Counted from the first letter of the stretch, positions 1-8,939 are shown. The stretch: DNA of 64,000 bases from Erwinia sp. E602 (GCF_018141005.1 NZ_CP046581.1:124001-188000); one strand, 5' to 3'. A program made the numbers and translations. The notes: generated by a model not told the origin, from the sequence alone.

Positions 1-377
1 CATGTCGTCGTCGTCGGGCTCATATTTATATTCAGCAGACCATTATATGTCAAGGGCGTGTTAAAAACGCAGTGGGATGTTTCAGGTGCGTACAGATAAC
101 CGGAAACTGCGCTCCTGATGTATCAGTACAGCGGTGAAATAACCATGACAATGCCAGATATCTGCAATAAAGGGATATTGCAGATATGAAATTTTCTAAA
201 TGGAAATATACCTGATTGCGTTTACTCAATCGCAGTGTACCCAAAAATGTAAAAAAGCATAACCGCATAGCGGATATTCAATACGTTAGCGCGCCAGGAG
301 CCCGATGATGCTGGCAACCCTCACCGGGTGTTCTACATTAATTTACTGGTGGACACCCATTGTCAGGAGGCACGCTT
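1..377. other. Intergenic region at the window start; no gene supported
   Basis: No convincing coding sequence is present. Short open frames on either strand lack a ribosome binding site and recognisable motifs. The last part leads into the SDR gene at 378, whose AGGAGG ribosome binding site lies at 365-370. A GTC triplet repeat at the extreme left end is too short to interpret. Confidence 0.5.
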
Positions 378-1178
378 ATGCAACTTTCACTTAACGGCCA
401 GGTGGCATTAATCACCGGAGCCAGCTCCGGCATCGGCTACGGCTGCGCCGGGACGCTGGCCGCCGCCGGGGCCGCGGTGGCGATCAACTATAACCGAAAC
501 GCGGAGCCGGCCGTGCAGCTGGCGCAGCAGATTACGGCTAACGGCGGCCAGGCAATTGCCCTTGCCGGCGACGTTTCGCAGGAATCCGACGTGGAGCGCC
601 TGTTTCAGCAGACCGTGGATCGGTTTGGCGGGCTGGATATTCTGGTAGCCAACTCTGGCCTGCAGCGCGACGCCGCCATCGCTGAGATGACGCTGGAGCA
701 GTGGAATACGGTGATTGACGTCAACCTGACCGGGCAGTTTCTCTGCGCGCGGGCGGCGGTGCGCCAGTTCCGTCAGCAGGGCGAACGCCCGTCCGCCGGG
801 CGGGCTCGCGGAAAAATCATTCATATGAGTTCGGTGCACCAGCTGATCCCGTGGGCGGGCCACGTGAACTACGCGGCTTCCAAAGGCGGCATCGACCTGC
901 TGATGCGCAGCCTGGCGCAGGAGATCGGTGAAGAGCGTATCCGGGTCAACGCCGTCGCCCCCGGCGCGATCGCCACCGCGATAAACGTCGATGCCACCCA
1001 GGGCGACGCGGCGAAGGCGTTGTTAAAGCTGATCCCCTACGGCCGCATCGGTGAACCGCAGGATATCGCTAACGCGGTGCTGTGGCTGGCCAGCGACCTC
1101 TCCGACTACGTGCACGGCACCACGCTGTTTGTCGATGGCGGCATGACGCTCTATCCGGAGTTTCGCGGCAATGGTTAG
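378..1178 (+). CDS. SDR family oxidoreductase (glucose 1-dehydrogenase-like)
   Basis: A classical short-chain dehydrogenase of 266 residues that should oxidise or reduce a sugar or other alcohol with NAD(P). The cofactor motif TGASSGIG lies at residues 13-20. The usual NNAG is ANSG at 91-94. The catalytic residues are Ser151 or Ser152, Tyr165 and Lys169 (NYAASKGG). The C-terminus has the family pattern of a substrate loop followed by VDGG. I chose the ATG at 378 because AGGAGG sits 7 bases upstream; a TTG at 360 is in frame but would place that site inside the gene. It is followed by a convergent cytochrome b561 gene. The glucose dehydrogenase label rests on overall resemblance and the substrate is uncertain. 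Confidence 0.85.
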   Translation: MQLSLNGQVALITGASSGIGYGCAGTLAAAGAAVAINYNRNAEPAVQLAQQITANGGQAIALAGDVSQESDVERLFQQTVDRFGGLDILVANSGLQRDAAIAEMTLEQWNTVIDVNLTGQFLCARAAVRQFRQQGERPSAGRARGKIIHMSSVHQLIPWAGHVNYAASKGGIDLLMRSLAQEIGEERIRVNAVAPGAIATAINVDATQGDAAKALLKLIPYGRIGEPQDIANAVLWLASDLSDYVHGTTLFVDGGMTLYPEFRGNG

Positions 1179-1192
1179 CCCCTTGCCCTCGG

Positions 1193-1789
1193 TTACTTCT
1201 GCGCCTTACGTAACCCCGCCATTCTCCCCAGAACACCATCGCGCAGGATCAGGCGATGGTACAACGCGGCAAGGATATGTACGGCGATCAGGCCGCAGAG
1301 CAGCCATGACAGCGGGCTGTGCAGCGCGTTGGCCGGCGCCACCATCCAGCTGACTTCGACGCCGGTTTTCGGGATCAGCGCAATGCCCCAGGGGCTCCAG
1401 CCCTCTCCGTTCCCGTAGGCGCGCAGCAGGGCAATCGCGGGGATCGCCAGCATCAGGAGGTAGAACGCCACGTGAACGGCCTGGCCGACGGCACCCGGCC
1501 ATCCGGATACGCGGGGCGGGCGGCGGCGGCGGTTGACGAGAACCCAGGCGGCCCGCACGACAACGAAGGCAAGCGTCAGCAGACCGACCGTGCCGTGACC
1601 GGGCCCCATCCGCACCAGCCAGTCAACGACAGCGGAGTCGCCAAAGGCCCGCCAGCTGAACACCATCACAAACTGCCAGAGCAGCAGATAAGCCATCCCC
1701 CAGTGCAGCACGCGGCTGACCAGACCGTAGCGTGCGGGCGTATCCATCCCCCTGCCACCGGAGCGCCGCTCCAGGGTTTTCACCGTCAT
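1193..1789 (-). CDS. Cytochrome b561 family membrane protein
   Basis: A four-helix di-haem cytochrome b of the CybB/YceJ type that would move electrons from quinol in the inner membrane. The protein is about 198 residues. The first helix carries His29 in RVLHW, and further histidines lie in GPGHG, AVHVAFY and the last helix (IAVHILAALYHR), consistent with bis-histidine haem ligation. I chose the ATG at 1789 because the message has AGGGGAGAGGG just before it; a longer frame to 1861 adds residues that do not look membrane-related. It converges with the SDR gene, with only 14 bases between the stops. No partner is obvious nearby. Confidence 0.85.
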   Translation of the reverse strand: MTVKTLERRSGGRGMDTPARYGLVSRVLHWGMAYLLLWQFVMVFSWRAFGDSAVVDWLVRMGPGHGTVGLLTLAFVVVRAAWVLVNRRRRPPRVSGWPGAVGQAVHVAFYLLMLAIPAIALLRAYGNGEGWSPWGIALIPKTGVEVSWMVAPANALHSPLSWLLCGLIAVHILAALYHRLILRDGVLGRMAGLRKAQK

Positions 1790-2099
1790 TCCCTCTCCCC
1801 TTCTGATTTGGCTTATTGCGAAATTACACCACGTCATTCCATGCGTATGGAATACCATCAACGTCAGCGGTTAAGCCTGTATTCACAGGGCTACCGGGCG
1901 GACGAACAGACGTCAACGATAAGATAAACCCGCCTGAGAGCGCAAAGGTAAAAACGCTGATTGCTTACCGGTAGTGATAAGAAAATTCCTATAAACCCTC
2001 AATTCAGGCATAAGTTGAGTAAAAAAACCGAAATTTTGTGTAACTTATAGCGTCAAATTATTAGGAAAAGATACGTGTTTCATTAAGAGGGATTTTTTC
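1790..2099. other. Intergenic leader of the surface lipoprotein gene
   Basis: AT-rich in its right half and carrying no gene. A short inverted repeat, ATAAGTT at 2010-2016 and AACTTAT at 2042-2048, could be a regulator site. I see no good Fur box. AGAGGG lies about 7 bases before the ATG at 2100. Confidence 0.4.
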
Positions 2100-2855
2100 A
2101 TGCTTAACATTAAATCGACCCTGTTACTGTCAGTGATTGCGCTAACCGCATGCGGTGGTGGTGGCGGCGGCGGTGGTGGCGGCGGCGGCGGCGGCGACAG
2201 CGAACCGCCGGTAACAACCTCACCGGTTCAGACCGATGATAACACCAGTACCACACCCGCTCTGCCAACGACCCCGGCGACGAGTTATGCCAGCGGCGGC
2301 AAACTGGACGGTTACACCTACACGACGCCGGATGGTCGTGAATATGTGATGCGCGGCGGCGGCGTGTTCGTTAGCGGCGTTCGTAATGAAATTTTAGTCC
2401 GTGCCGACAATACGCGAGTCACCTCTACCTCCTGGTGTTGCGGCAGTATGAGCTACACCACCTTTGGTACATGGACGAACTACGATACTGATAAGCATGA
2501 GGTCTTCTACACCGGTGAAGCCACCGCGACCGCCAGCGTGCCGACGCAGGGTTCAGCGAGCTATACCGGTACCGCGCTGCGCGGAACCGAACGCGGTGAT
2601 GCCAGCTTCAACGTCGATTTCGCCAGCAAAACCATCAGCGGTACGCTTACCCCAGTGGAAGCGGATAACTTCGGCAGTGAGGTGGCGATGCAGGGCAAAA
2701 TTTCCAACGGCGGTTTCAGCGGTGATGCACAGTCCGGGGGAGAAAAAGGCACCTTTATCGGCCACTTTATGGGCCCCGCAGCAGAAGAACTGGCCGGCGT
2801 GGCACAGTTTACTGACACCAGCAAAAACACCGCCTTTGGTGCCACAAAACAGTAA
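2100..2855 (+). CDS. Slam-dependent TbpB-like surface lipoprotein
   Basis: A 251-residue lipoprotein predicted to be displayed on the cell surface. A signal peptide ends in the lipobox LTAC with Cys18, followed by 14 consecutive glycines and a Ser/Thr/Pro-rich linker to about residue 60. The rest is glycine- and threonine-rich beta structure. It ends in the pattern GTFIGHFMGPAAEELAG followed by AFGATKQ, which is how the C-terminal barrel domain of TbpB, fHbp and haemophilin-type Slam cargo ends. The next gene encodes a Slam protein, which supports the assignment independently. The ligand is unknown; iron, haem or host-protein binding is known for relatives. The poly-glycine tract is made of GGT and GGC codons (2154-2195) and may vary in length. 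Confidence 0.82.
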   Translation: MLNIKSTLLLSVIALTACGGGGGGGGGGGGGGDSEPPVTTSPVQTDDNTSTTPALPTTPATSYASGGKLDGYTYTTPDGREYVMRGGGVFVSGVRNEILVRADNTRVTSTSWCCGSMSYTTFGTWTNYDTDKHEVFYTGEATATASVPTQGSASYTGTALRGTERGDASFNVDFASKTISGTLTPVEADNFGSEVAMQGKISNGGFSGDAQSGGEKGTFIGHFMGPAAEELAGVAQFTDTSKNTAFGATKQ

Positions 2856-2909
2856 CGCGCTTTCCGGCCAGCCCGTCTGGCCGGTTTTCCAGTGATGGTG
2901 ATCCCCGTG

Positions 2910-4322
2910 ATGAAAGTTCCCGTTTTAGTGGCATCTCTGCTGCTGTGGCCGTGCAGCTGCGTTTTCGCCGCCCCGCCGGAAACCCGCTACCTCCCTGCTG
3001 CCAGCCATTTAGATCGCCTCTCTAAGCAACCCGCAGAAAGCCATCGCGCTGATACGCAGCACATCACCAACCGGGATCTTGTTGCCCGTCCTGAACTGGC
3101 GAAAGCCCTGCTCGACGGCGCCGTCACCCAGGGCAGATGGGATGTCGTGCGTGAAATATTGCCGGTGTATGCCGCCACGCCGCATCCCGATGGGACCCTC
3201 GTGCTGTTCGCCGGTGCCGGGCTGGCGCGCAGCGAAGGCCACCACGCGCTGGCTGTAGCGCGCTACCGGGCCATCCTGAGTGAACATCCCGAGCTGGCCG
3301 CCGTGCGTCTGGAGCTGGCACGCACCCTGTATGAAAATAATCAGGTGGATATTGCGCAGTATCACTTCCGCCGGGTGCTGCAGACCAGTCCACCGGATAA
3401 CGTTCAGCACATCATCGCTCAGTATCTGGAGCGAATTCAGAGAAAGGGTACGCTGAGCGGCAGTATTAACCTGAGCTATCTTAACGACAGCAACGTGAAT
3501 AACGCTTCGTCCGGCGACATCATTCGCATTGGTAACCGGGAGTTTATCCGTAACAAAGACAGTTTCCCCCAGCGTGGAGAAGGCGTGTCGTTCAGCGCGG
3601 CACTGCAAAAGGATTTACCTCTCTACGATCAGCACAGCCTGCGCTTTCTGGGTACCGTCTACGGTAAAGACTACTGGAATAACCATGATTATGACGACAT
3701 TACCAGCCGGATTTATGCGGGATATCTGTGGCGCAACTTCCGCCAGCAGTTCGCCGCGCTGCCGTTTTATGAGAAACGCTGGTACGGAACGGACGCCTAC
3801 TCTTCCGGCCCGGGTGTCCGGCTGGAATACAGCTATCTGATATCACCCAAATGGCAGGTCAGCCAGGCACTGGAATATCAGAAGATGGGCTACGACAATC
3901 AGGACTATGAGTTTCTGCGCGGCTACACGCGCTATGCTTCAACCACGCTTTCCCATGCGCTGAACCCGCGCGTTGCGCTGTCCGGCGGCGTGGATCTCCT
4001 CGAGCAGCAAACCAGCACAGCGAGTGAAAGCAATCACCGCGCCGGCGTGCGGGCGGCGGTACAGGTTGATTTGCCGTGGAAGATCTCGTTTTCTGCACTG
4101 GGCGCGTTTTCACAACGCAACTATGAGGCGGACAGCGATATCTTCGCCGTGCGCCGCCGCGATAACGAACAGTTTTACCACCTTGCCGTCTGGCATCGCG
4201 ACCTGCATTTCCTCGGGCTGATGCCAAAGCTGAACTTCAGTGAGAAGCGGGTTAACAGCAATATCGATTTTTACAGCTATCGCCAGCACAGCATTACGCT
4301 GTCAGTGGATAAGCAATTTTAA
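2910..4322 (+). CDS. Slam-type surface lipoprotein assembly modifier (DUF560 outer-membrane protein)
   Basis: An outer-membrane translocator of the Slam family (type XI secretion), which moves specific lipoproteins across the outer membrane. From the ATG at 2910 it has 470 residues, close to the family length. A signal peptide (to about residue 20, VFA/APP) is followed by a TPR-like helical domain (about 60-180, including YRAILSEHPELAAVRLELA) and a C-terminal beta-barrel that finishes with Phe after TLSVDKQ. In-frame GTG at 2892 and ATG at 2895 are possible starts; none has a strong ribosome site, and I prefer the one that starts the signal peptide. It lies 54 bases after its presumed cargo gene, so the two are probably one operon. 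No TonB-dependent receptor is adjacent, unlike tbpBA-type loci. Confidence 0.85.
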   Translation: MKVPVLVASLLLWPCSCVFAAPPETRYLPAASHLDRLSKQPAESHRADTQHITNRDLVARPELAKALLDGAVTQGRWDVVREILPVYAATPHPDGTLVLFAGAGLARSEGHHALAVARYRAILSEHPELAAVRLELARTLYENNQVDIAQYHFRRVLQTSPPDNVQHIIAQYLERIQRKGTLSGSINLSYLNDSNVNNASSGDIIRIGNREFIRNKDSFPQRGEGVSFSAALQKDLPLYDQHSLRFLGTVYGKDYWNNHDYDDITSRIYAGYLWRNFRQQFAALPFYEKRWYGTDAYSSGPGVRLEYSYLISPKWQVSQALEYQKMGYDNQDYEFLRGYTRYASTTLSHALNPRVALSGGVDLLEQQTSTASESNHRAGVRAAVQVDLPWKISFSALGAFSQRNYEADSDIFAVRRRDNEQFYHLAVWHRDLHFLGLMPKLNFSEKRVNSNIDFYSYRQHSITLSVDKQF

Positions 4323-4532
4323 ACGCGAGCAACAATATTATCTGAAAACAAAACAATTAACGCTTATCCGTCATGAAGACGGTCTGCCTGTCGTCTCAGA
4401 TCTCGTTGAGAGGAGGATAGCCCGTACTTTAACTTAACTGCAGCCGGTCAGCTTAAGCCAGTACCAGCGGGGTGTAAGCGAAACCTGAGGGCAGCGCAGA
4501 ATGGATAAAATCGTCAGCCAGACGGCCAGTTA

Positions 4533-4560
4533 ATAAAGCCGCCTTCCGGCGGCTTATTCT
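4533..4560 (-). terminator. Rho-independent terminator for the lipoprotein pair
   Basis: A hairpin with arms AAGCCGCC (4536-4543) and GGCGGCTT (4548-4555), loop TTCC. Read leftwards it is followed by the bases TATTAA, only a short T-poor tail, so strength is uncertain. It lies just past the stop of the gene at 4563 and could serve both directions. Confidence 0.6.
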
Positions 4561-4562
4561 TC

Positions 4563-4790
4563 TCAGTGTGGAATTTCCGACACTTCTTTCACATCAGACT
4601 GGTTAATCTGCTGCTTGACGCCGTTGGCGTCTTTGTAACCTAACAGCCCGGTTTCCGATTTGGTCGGTTTGCCGTCGCTGACGATGGTGCGCCCGTCGTT
4701 GGTATGGATAGCATAACTGGTACGGGTACAGCCGCTTAACGCCGTGCAGGCCACGATGGCCGCAGCAATAGTCATCACAGTTTTATTCAT
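4563..4790 (-). CDS. YgdI/YgdR family small lipoprotein
   Basis: A 75-residue lipoprotein with signal peptide and lipobox LSGC. The mature part holds the DUF903-type core: TNDGRTIVSDGKP, a GLLGYKDANG segment and a Gln-Ile-Asn pattern, expected to fold as a small SH3-like beta domain. The family function is unknown; members are envelope lipoproteins. GGAGAGGGG precedes the ATG at 4790. It follows a paralogue at 4807 by 16 bases, so the two are co-transcribed. Confidence 0.85.
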   Translation of the reverse strand: MNKTVMTIAAAIVACTALSGCTRTSYAIHTNDGRTIVSDGKPTKSETGLLGYKDANGVKQQINQSDVKEVSEIPH

Positions 4791-4806
4791 TGCCCCTCTC
4801 CTTCAC

Positions 4807-5040
4807 TCAGTTATCAAGTTCACTCATATTTGAAATCCGATCGCGGTTAATTTGCTCGGTTTTTCCGCTCTGGGCATCTTTATAGGAAACCAGCCCGGTT
4901 TCATTATCAATCTGTGGCTTTCCGTCGGTGACGATGGTGCGGCCGTCGGTGGTCCTGATCGACTGATTAGATGAACATCCCGTCAACGCTATCAGCGATA
5001 GTGACGTAAGGAATACCGCAGTAGCTATTCTGGACTTCAT
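4807..5040 (-). CDS. YgdI/YgdR family small lipoprotein (tandem paralogue)
   Basis: A 77-residue lipoprotein with signal peptide and lipobox LTGC. The mature domain has TTDGRTIVTDGKP, a GLVSYKDAQSG segment and EQINRD, matching the downstream paralogue closely in the core. The ATG at 5040 is preceded by AGGGAG at ideal spacing; the longer frame to 5214 has no such signal. The two genes probably arose by tandem duplication. The function is unknown beyond being envelope proteins. Confidence 0.85.
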   Translation of the reverse strand: MKSRIATAVFLTSLSLIALTGCSSNQSIRTTDGRTIVTDGKPQIDNETGLVSYKDAQSGKTEQINRDRISNMSELDN

Positions 5041-5267
5041 AATGACTCCCTGTAGTGGAATAAATCTTAACTGACCTGTAAAGCATAGACTAATTTTTTC
5101 ATTCTGCTGGAAAACAGCATATTTGCGCATCTGGACAGAGTGCGAATGATGCGGGAAAACGGTATTCACAGTGCGAGGAAAAAGGCGTTGAGTTGCGGGT
5201 GCTTTGAGAAACAACGCTGCGACGGGGCGTCGTGGATGACGCCTCGCTCAGGTGACAGGAGTATGGC

Positions 5268-6473
5268 TTAGCCGGGCCAGTGAACGATCATTTCACCGCT
5301 CAGCGCCGGTCGGGCAAACAGGAACCCCTGGAAGTAACGCGCGCCTGCCGCCTGCAGCCAGGCCCACTCTTCCACCTGTTCCACACCTTCCACAATTACG
5401 GTGATCTCCAGCGACGCACAGCAGTTAAGGATCGCCTGCACGATCGCCTGCCTCGCGCCGCTACGGTGGATGCCGGTGATAATTTTTCGATCGATTTTCA
5501 GCTTGTCCGGCTGGAACTGCGACAGCAGCGACAGGCCGGCAAAGCCGGCACCAAAGTCATCGATCGCCAGGCTGATCCCCGCCGCTTTCAGCTTATCAAT
5601 CGCCACCTGAAACTCGGTGAAGTTGGAGATGATCTCATCCTCCGTCACTTCAACCACCACCTGTTCCGGCACCAGTCCCGCGGCGGCGACCAGCGCCAGC
5701 AGGCGATCGACACCATCGGGCAGGCTGACCAGCGAACCAGGCAACAGATTCACCGAGACCTTGCGGTTTACCAGACCGATCTGTTTTGCGCGAATAAACG
5801 CCGATTCTTTGGAGAGTAAATCTACTTCGTATAATTCATCTTTGGCCATGCTGCTGAACAGATCCTGCGGCGAGCCGCCCGACGGGCTTCTGATTAGCGC
5901 TTCAAACGCGATGACCTTTTTTTCGACGGTGTCGACGATCGGCTGGAAAGCAAACGTCCAGCGCCGGCTGGCGGGGCAGATATTCCGCTCATCATGCAAC
6001 GGAATGGCCTGCTGATAAAAATCATCCTTGCTGACCGGTGCCACTCTGACGTAGCTGCTTCTGTTTTTATCTTCCAGAAAAGAGCGCAGAAAACGTATCG
6101 GCCGGTCTTCATAGGTCTGCGACGAAGTAAAACTGCGCTGCGGCAGAATGGCGGTAAAAACGTCAGCCCGGTCGGCGTTTCTCAGATCGTAGATCTCCAT
6201 CCCGGTCAGACCGAAGCGGCGCTGAGGCGCGTAATCACGCAGCAGCAGGGTGAAATTATTATGACGGTCGTCGCGGCAGATCCGATGATAAGTGGCGTTG
6301 ACCGACTCGCGCGGGCCTTCCAGAATCTGGAAAAACGTCCGCCCGTCGAATAACAATATCCCGGTAACCGACACACTTTCATTATTACTGCGCGCACGTT
6401 CAATCAATTTTTTTAATGAATCGGTGGACAAGTCATGATGCAGATCGCTTCGGTAGATAAGGGTCGTTAGCAT
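5268..6473 (-). CDS. BLUF-EAL blue-light-regulated c-di-GMP phosphodiesterase
   Basis: A 401-residue photoreceptor enzyme. The N-terminal BLUF domain (1-95) has Tyr7, Asn31 and Gln49, with the spacing of the flavin-binding Tyr-Asn-Gln triad in AppA and BlrP1. The C-terminal EAL domain (about 165-400) keeps the motifs of active enzymes: FEALIR, an Asn in NLLPGS, EVTEDE, IDDFGAG, KIDR, VEGVE and QGFLFARP. Relatives break cyclic di-GMP when lit with blue light; E. coli BluF (YcgF) by contrast has a degenerate EAL domain and acts on the repressor BluR. With intact motifs this protein is more like Klebsiella BlrP1. The ATG at 6473 has GGAAAG upstream and puts the photoreceptor domain at the very start. 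It stands alone, with no BluR-like gene beside it. Confidence 0.9.
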   Translation of the reverse strand: MLTTLIYRSDLHHDLSTDSLKKLIERARSNNESVSVTGILLFDGRTFFQILEGPRESVNATYHRICRDDRHNNFTLLLRDYAPQRRFGLTGMEIYDLRNADRADVFTAILPQRSFTSSQTYEDRPIRFLRSFLEDKNRSSYVRVAPVSKDDFYQQAIPLHDERNICPASRRWTFAFQPIVDTVEKKVIAFEALIRSPSGGSPQDLFSSMAKDELYEVDLLSKESAFIRAKQIGLVNRKVSVNLLPGSLVSLPDGVDRLLALVAAAGLVPEQVVVEVTEDEIISNFTEFQVAIDKLKAAGISLAIDDFGAGFAGLSLLSQFQPDKLKIDRKIITGIHRSGARQAIVQAILNCCASLEITVIVEGVEQVEEWAWLQAAGARYFQGFLFARPALSGEMIVHWPG

Positions 6474-6586
6474 AGTTACTTTCCATTGTACGTGACGCAA
6501 CGGACGCCCGATGCACAACACATTATACAGCGAAAAATCTAATTCAGCCCCCGCTTTTCAGCCTGACGCAGCGCGTGGTTTGTTTC

Positions 6587-7204
6587 TCAGTTCAGTATTT
6601 TTAATGCCATCTGGATGGTGTCTGATTCGTCCGGGTTGTCTTCAATTTTTCCCACCACCCGCATACCAAAAATCATGCACAGAATCAGCCCGGCGGCCGT
6701 CCCGGCGGCGATTTCCGCGGCGATCGAGCCATCCTCCTGTCCAAGACGGATCAGCGAAGTGAGGAAGCTTTTGTTGCGTAATACGGCCTGGCGAATCTGC
6801 CCGGCCAGCTCATCGTCAAACACCTGCAGCCCGACCGCGCTGCCCACCACCAGGCAGCCGCGACGCCCTTCAACTTCCCGCGCCGAGTCCAGATAGAACT
6901 GCAGCAGTTCGGCCAGTTTTTCCCGGCCACTGGTATAGCGGTCCAGCCGATCACGCAGATCTTTACCGCGATGATAAATATAGCGTTCGAATACGGTCTG
7001 AAACAGCGTGCGCTTGTCTTTAAACGCCTTATAAATGCTGCCTGCCGTTAACCCCATTGCCTCGCTGAGATCGGCAATGGATGCAGCGTGATAGCCCTTC
7101 TGACGAAAAACCAGCATCGCGCTGTCCAGCGCAAGATCGGTATCAAACTCCCGCGGGCGCCCCCGATCTCTGCTGGCTGGCGGTTTCTGCGGTGTATTCA
7201 TCAT
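6587..7204 (-). CDS. TetR/AcrR family transcriptional regulator
   Basis: A 205-residue repressor-type protein. A basic start (RDRGRPREF) leads into the TetR helix-turn-helix at about 28-72, including IADLSEAMGLTAGSIYKAF. The rest is a helical ligand-binding domain with the TetR_C pattern GCLVVGSAVGLQ. Two ATGs overlap at 7204 and 7201 with AAAGAG upstream; either could be used. Its target is not obvious: the neighbours are the BLUF-EAL gene downstream and a small anchored protein divergently upstream. Confidence 0.88.
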   Translation of the reverse strand: MMNTPQKPPASRDRGRPREFDTDLALDSAMLVFRQKGYHAASIADLSEAMGLTAGSIYKAFKDKRTLFQTVFERYIYHRGKDLRDRLDRYTSGREKLAELLQFYLDSAREVEGRRGCLVVGSAVGLQVFDDELAGQIRQAVLRNKSFLTSLIRLGQEDGSIAAEIAAGTAAGLILCMIFGMRVVGKIEDNPDESDTIQMALKILN

Positions 7205-7461
7205 CGCGGCTCTTTTATGTCGTTTAATGTGGCGATGATAACGTACTTGTGCTGGAGATTCAGCCAGATTTTACCGGCGGTGCGGCGTGGGCGACCGTCA
7301 CCTAATTACGGCATGGTGCCGGCTACCATTATTTTTTCCCGCTATTCTCACTATGATATAGTGCTGCCGCATCGCTGCTGTTGTAGAATTAAACATCATC
7401 AGCCCGCTGATGAACCTTATTTATTCAGGCCGGCGACTCTTTTTTTAATTCAGGTTTAATT

Positions 7462-7794
7462 ATGTCATTGTTTAATTTTCGTATTGTTATACCGGCTCTG
7501 TTATGTTGCGCCCTGCTGGGCTGGTGGTTAATTCCGCACCACTCTGCTGAAGATAAAGCCTGGTACGCCGCCGTTTTTTGCACGATTTCTCACGATGACA
7601 GTCGTCAGTTTGTTCAGGATATGCAGCGGGTGATAGAAGACGGTAATGCCGATTACGCGCTGCACAGAACCGAATATATTCCCGACCTCGGTAAAAAAGT
7701 CGCTGGCGTCTGGCAGACCCTGACGCCCGACGAGCAGCGGGCGGCGAATCTGGATGCGGAAACCTGCCGTCGGCGGATGCAGGCAGGATTGTAA
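7462..7794 (+). CDS. Small membrane-anchored hypothetical protein
   Basis: A 110-residue protein I do not recognise. Residues 7-24 form one hydrophobic segment ending in GWWLIPH, an uncleaved anchor or signal peptide. The remaining 85 residues are mixed helical, with two cysteines (in FCTISHDD and AETCRRR) that could pair in the periplasm. CAGG lies upstream of the ATG. It faces away from the TetR gene at 6587-7204, so it may be that regulator's target. No function can be assigned. Confidence 0.6.
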   Translation: MSLFNFRIVIPALLCCALLGWWLIPHHSAEDKAWYAAVFCTISHDDSRQFVQDMQRVIEDGNADYALHRTEYIPDLGKKVAGVWQTLTPDEQRAANLDAETCRRRMQAGL

Positions 7795-7919
7795 CTTCCT
7801 CTGAGGTTATCCGTTCATGCCTTGCGGTGTGAAGGGGTGCCCTGTCCCACTGCACTGCCGGTTAGCGTCAGAAAATGCCGGCGGCTGACGCAGCTGTCAG
7901 CCCGCCGGCGGTAGCGGAT

Positions 7920-8939
7920 TTACGCCTCGGTTAACCCGGTCTCCACTTCAAACTGCCGGGATTCTCCGGGCGCCAGCGTCAGCAGCGTTCCGGCGCGTTC
8001 TGCCGCCAGGTAGCCTTCCGGCCGGCAGGTGGCGGGCAACACGAATGCCGCCACCTGCTGATCGGCATTGTGCAGCAGCCAGCGGGTGGCGTGGCTGAAC
8101 TGCGCGGTGTCGAAGGTGGTAGAGAACCCGTAGCCCTGCGGCGAGGTCAGGCTGAAGGTCACCTGTTCACCGTACTGCGGCAGATCGTCGGCGAAAAAGA
8201 CGATCTCCGGGTCACACATCTCCGGCCGGTGCAGCCCGTCGAACCCCTCGGGCTTCTCAGCCAGCTGGCGGGTATACGCCTGCCACTGCGGCGTCGGGCG
8301 CACGTGCGCAGGCACCGAGGTTCGGAGCCGGAATGCGCCCTCCGGGATGCTCTGGCTGAAGTGGCCCCCGGCCACCCAGGCGTAGTTCATGTGGCACATG
8401 TACTGCAGCGGCATCGGGTTGCCGGAGAGGTTGGTCACCGCCATGGTCATACGCAACCGTGGCCGCCCGGCCAGCAGCGTTACCGCCGGCTCCGCACGGT
8501 AGCGGTGCCCGAAGCCCTTGATATACTCGACTTCACCGCGCAGCGTCAGCGCCCCCTCTTCCAGCTCAATCCAGGCGCTGTCCATCCGCGTGCAGGCCAT
8601 CTCTCCATGCAGCGGGTGGCTGTCCTGCGGAGACGGGCAGCCGTTGGCCAGCAGCCCGGAGTGGAAGGCGAAACAGCCGTAGGTGTCGACGATATCTTTA
8701 CCCGGCAGCGGCTGCTTAAAGCCGCTGCCCATGGTCAGGGTGTGCCCGTCGAAGCTGGCGTCCCAGACCATCTGACCGTAAAACGGCAGCACGGTTACCG
8801 TACCGCGGCTGTTAATAAGCTTTACCGCTTCAATACCGGACGGATAACGGAACAGCTCAACGCTGAACGCGTCATTACTCAGCAGCACCCGCGGTGTTTC
8901 AGCGAACAGGGCGGCGTGTAAAGGCAGAATCGTTTTCAT
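7920..8939 (-). CDS. deoX: DeoX-like protein of the deoxyribose operon (aldose 1-epimerase/DUF4432 fold)
   Basis: A 339-residue beta-sandwich protein of the galactose-mutarotase superfamily (DUF4432 type). Seen features are the GQMVWDASFDG and HPLHGEM segments and the MCHMNYAW region, where histidines sit as in sugar epimerases. It overlaps the end of deoP by 4 bases (ATGA), so translation is coupled. In Salmonella the third gene of the deoKPX group encodes a protein of this kind and length, needed for good growth on deoxyribose; mutarotation of the sugar is a reasonable guess. The symbol follows the neighbours. Confidence 0.75.
   Translation of the reverse strand: MKTILPLHAALFAETPRVLLSNDAFSVELFRYPSGIEAVKLINSRGTVTVLPFYGQMVWDASFDGHTLTMGSGFKQPLPGKDIVDTYGCFAFHSGLLANGCPSPQDSHPLHGEMACTRMDSAWIELEEGALTLRGEVEYIKGFGHRYRAEPAVTLLAGRPRLRMTMAVTNLSGNPMPLQYMCHMNYAWVAGGHFSQSIPEGAFRLRTSVPAHVRPTPQWQAYTRQLAEKPEGFDGLHRPEMCDPEIVFFADDLPQYGEQVTFSLTSPQGYGFSTTFDTAQFSHATRWLLHNADQQVAAFVLPATCRPEGYLAAERAGTLLTLAPGESRQFEVETGLTEA

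Noticed and set aside
50..268. 72-residue open frame at the left end
   Set aside because: No ribosome site, no motif and no neighbours that would support it.
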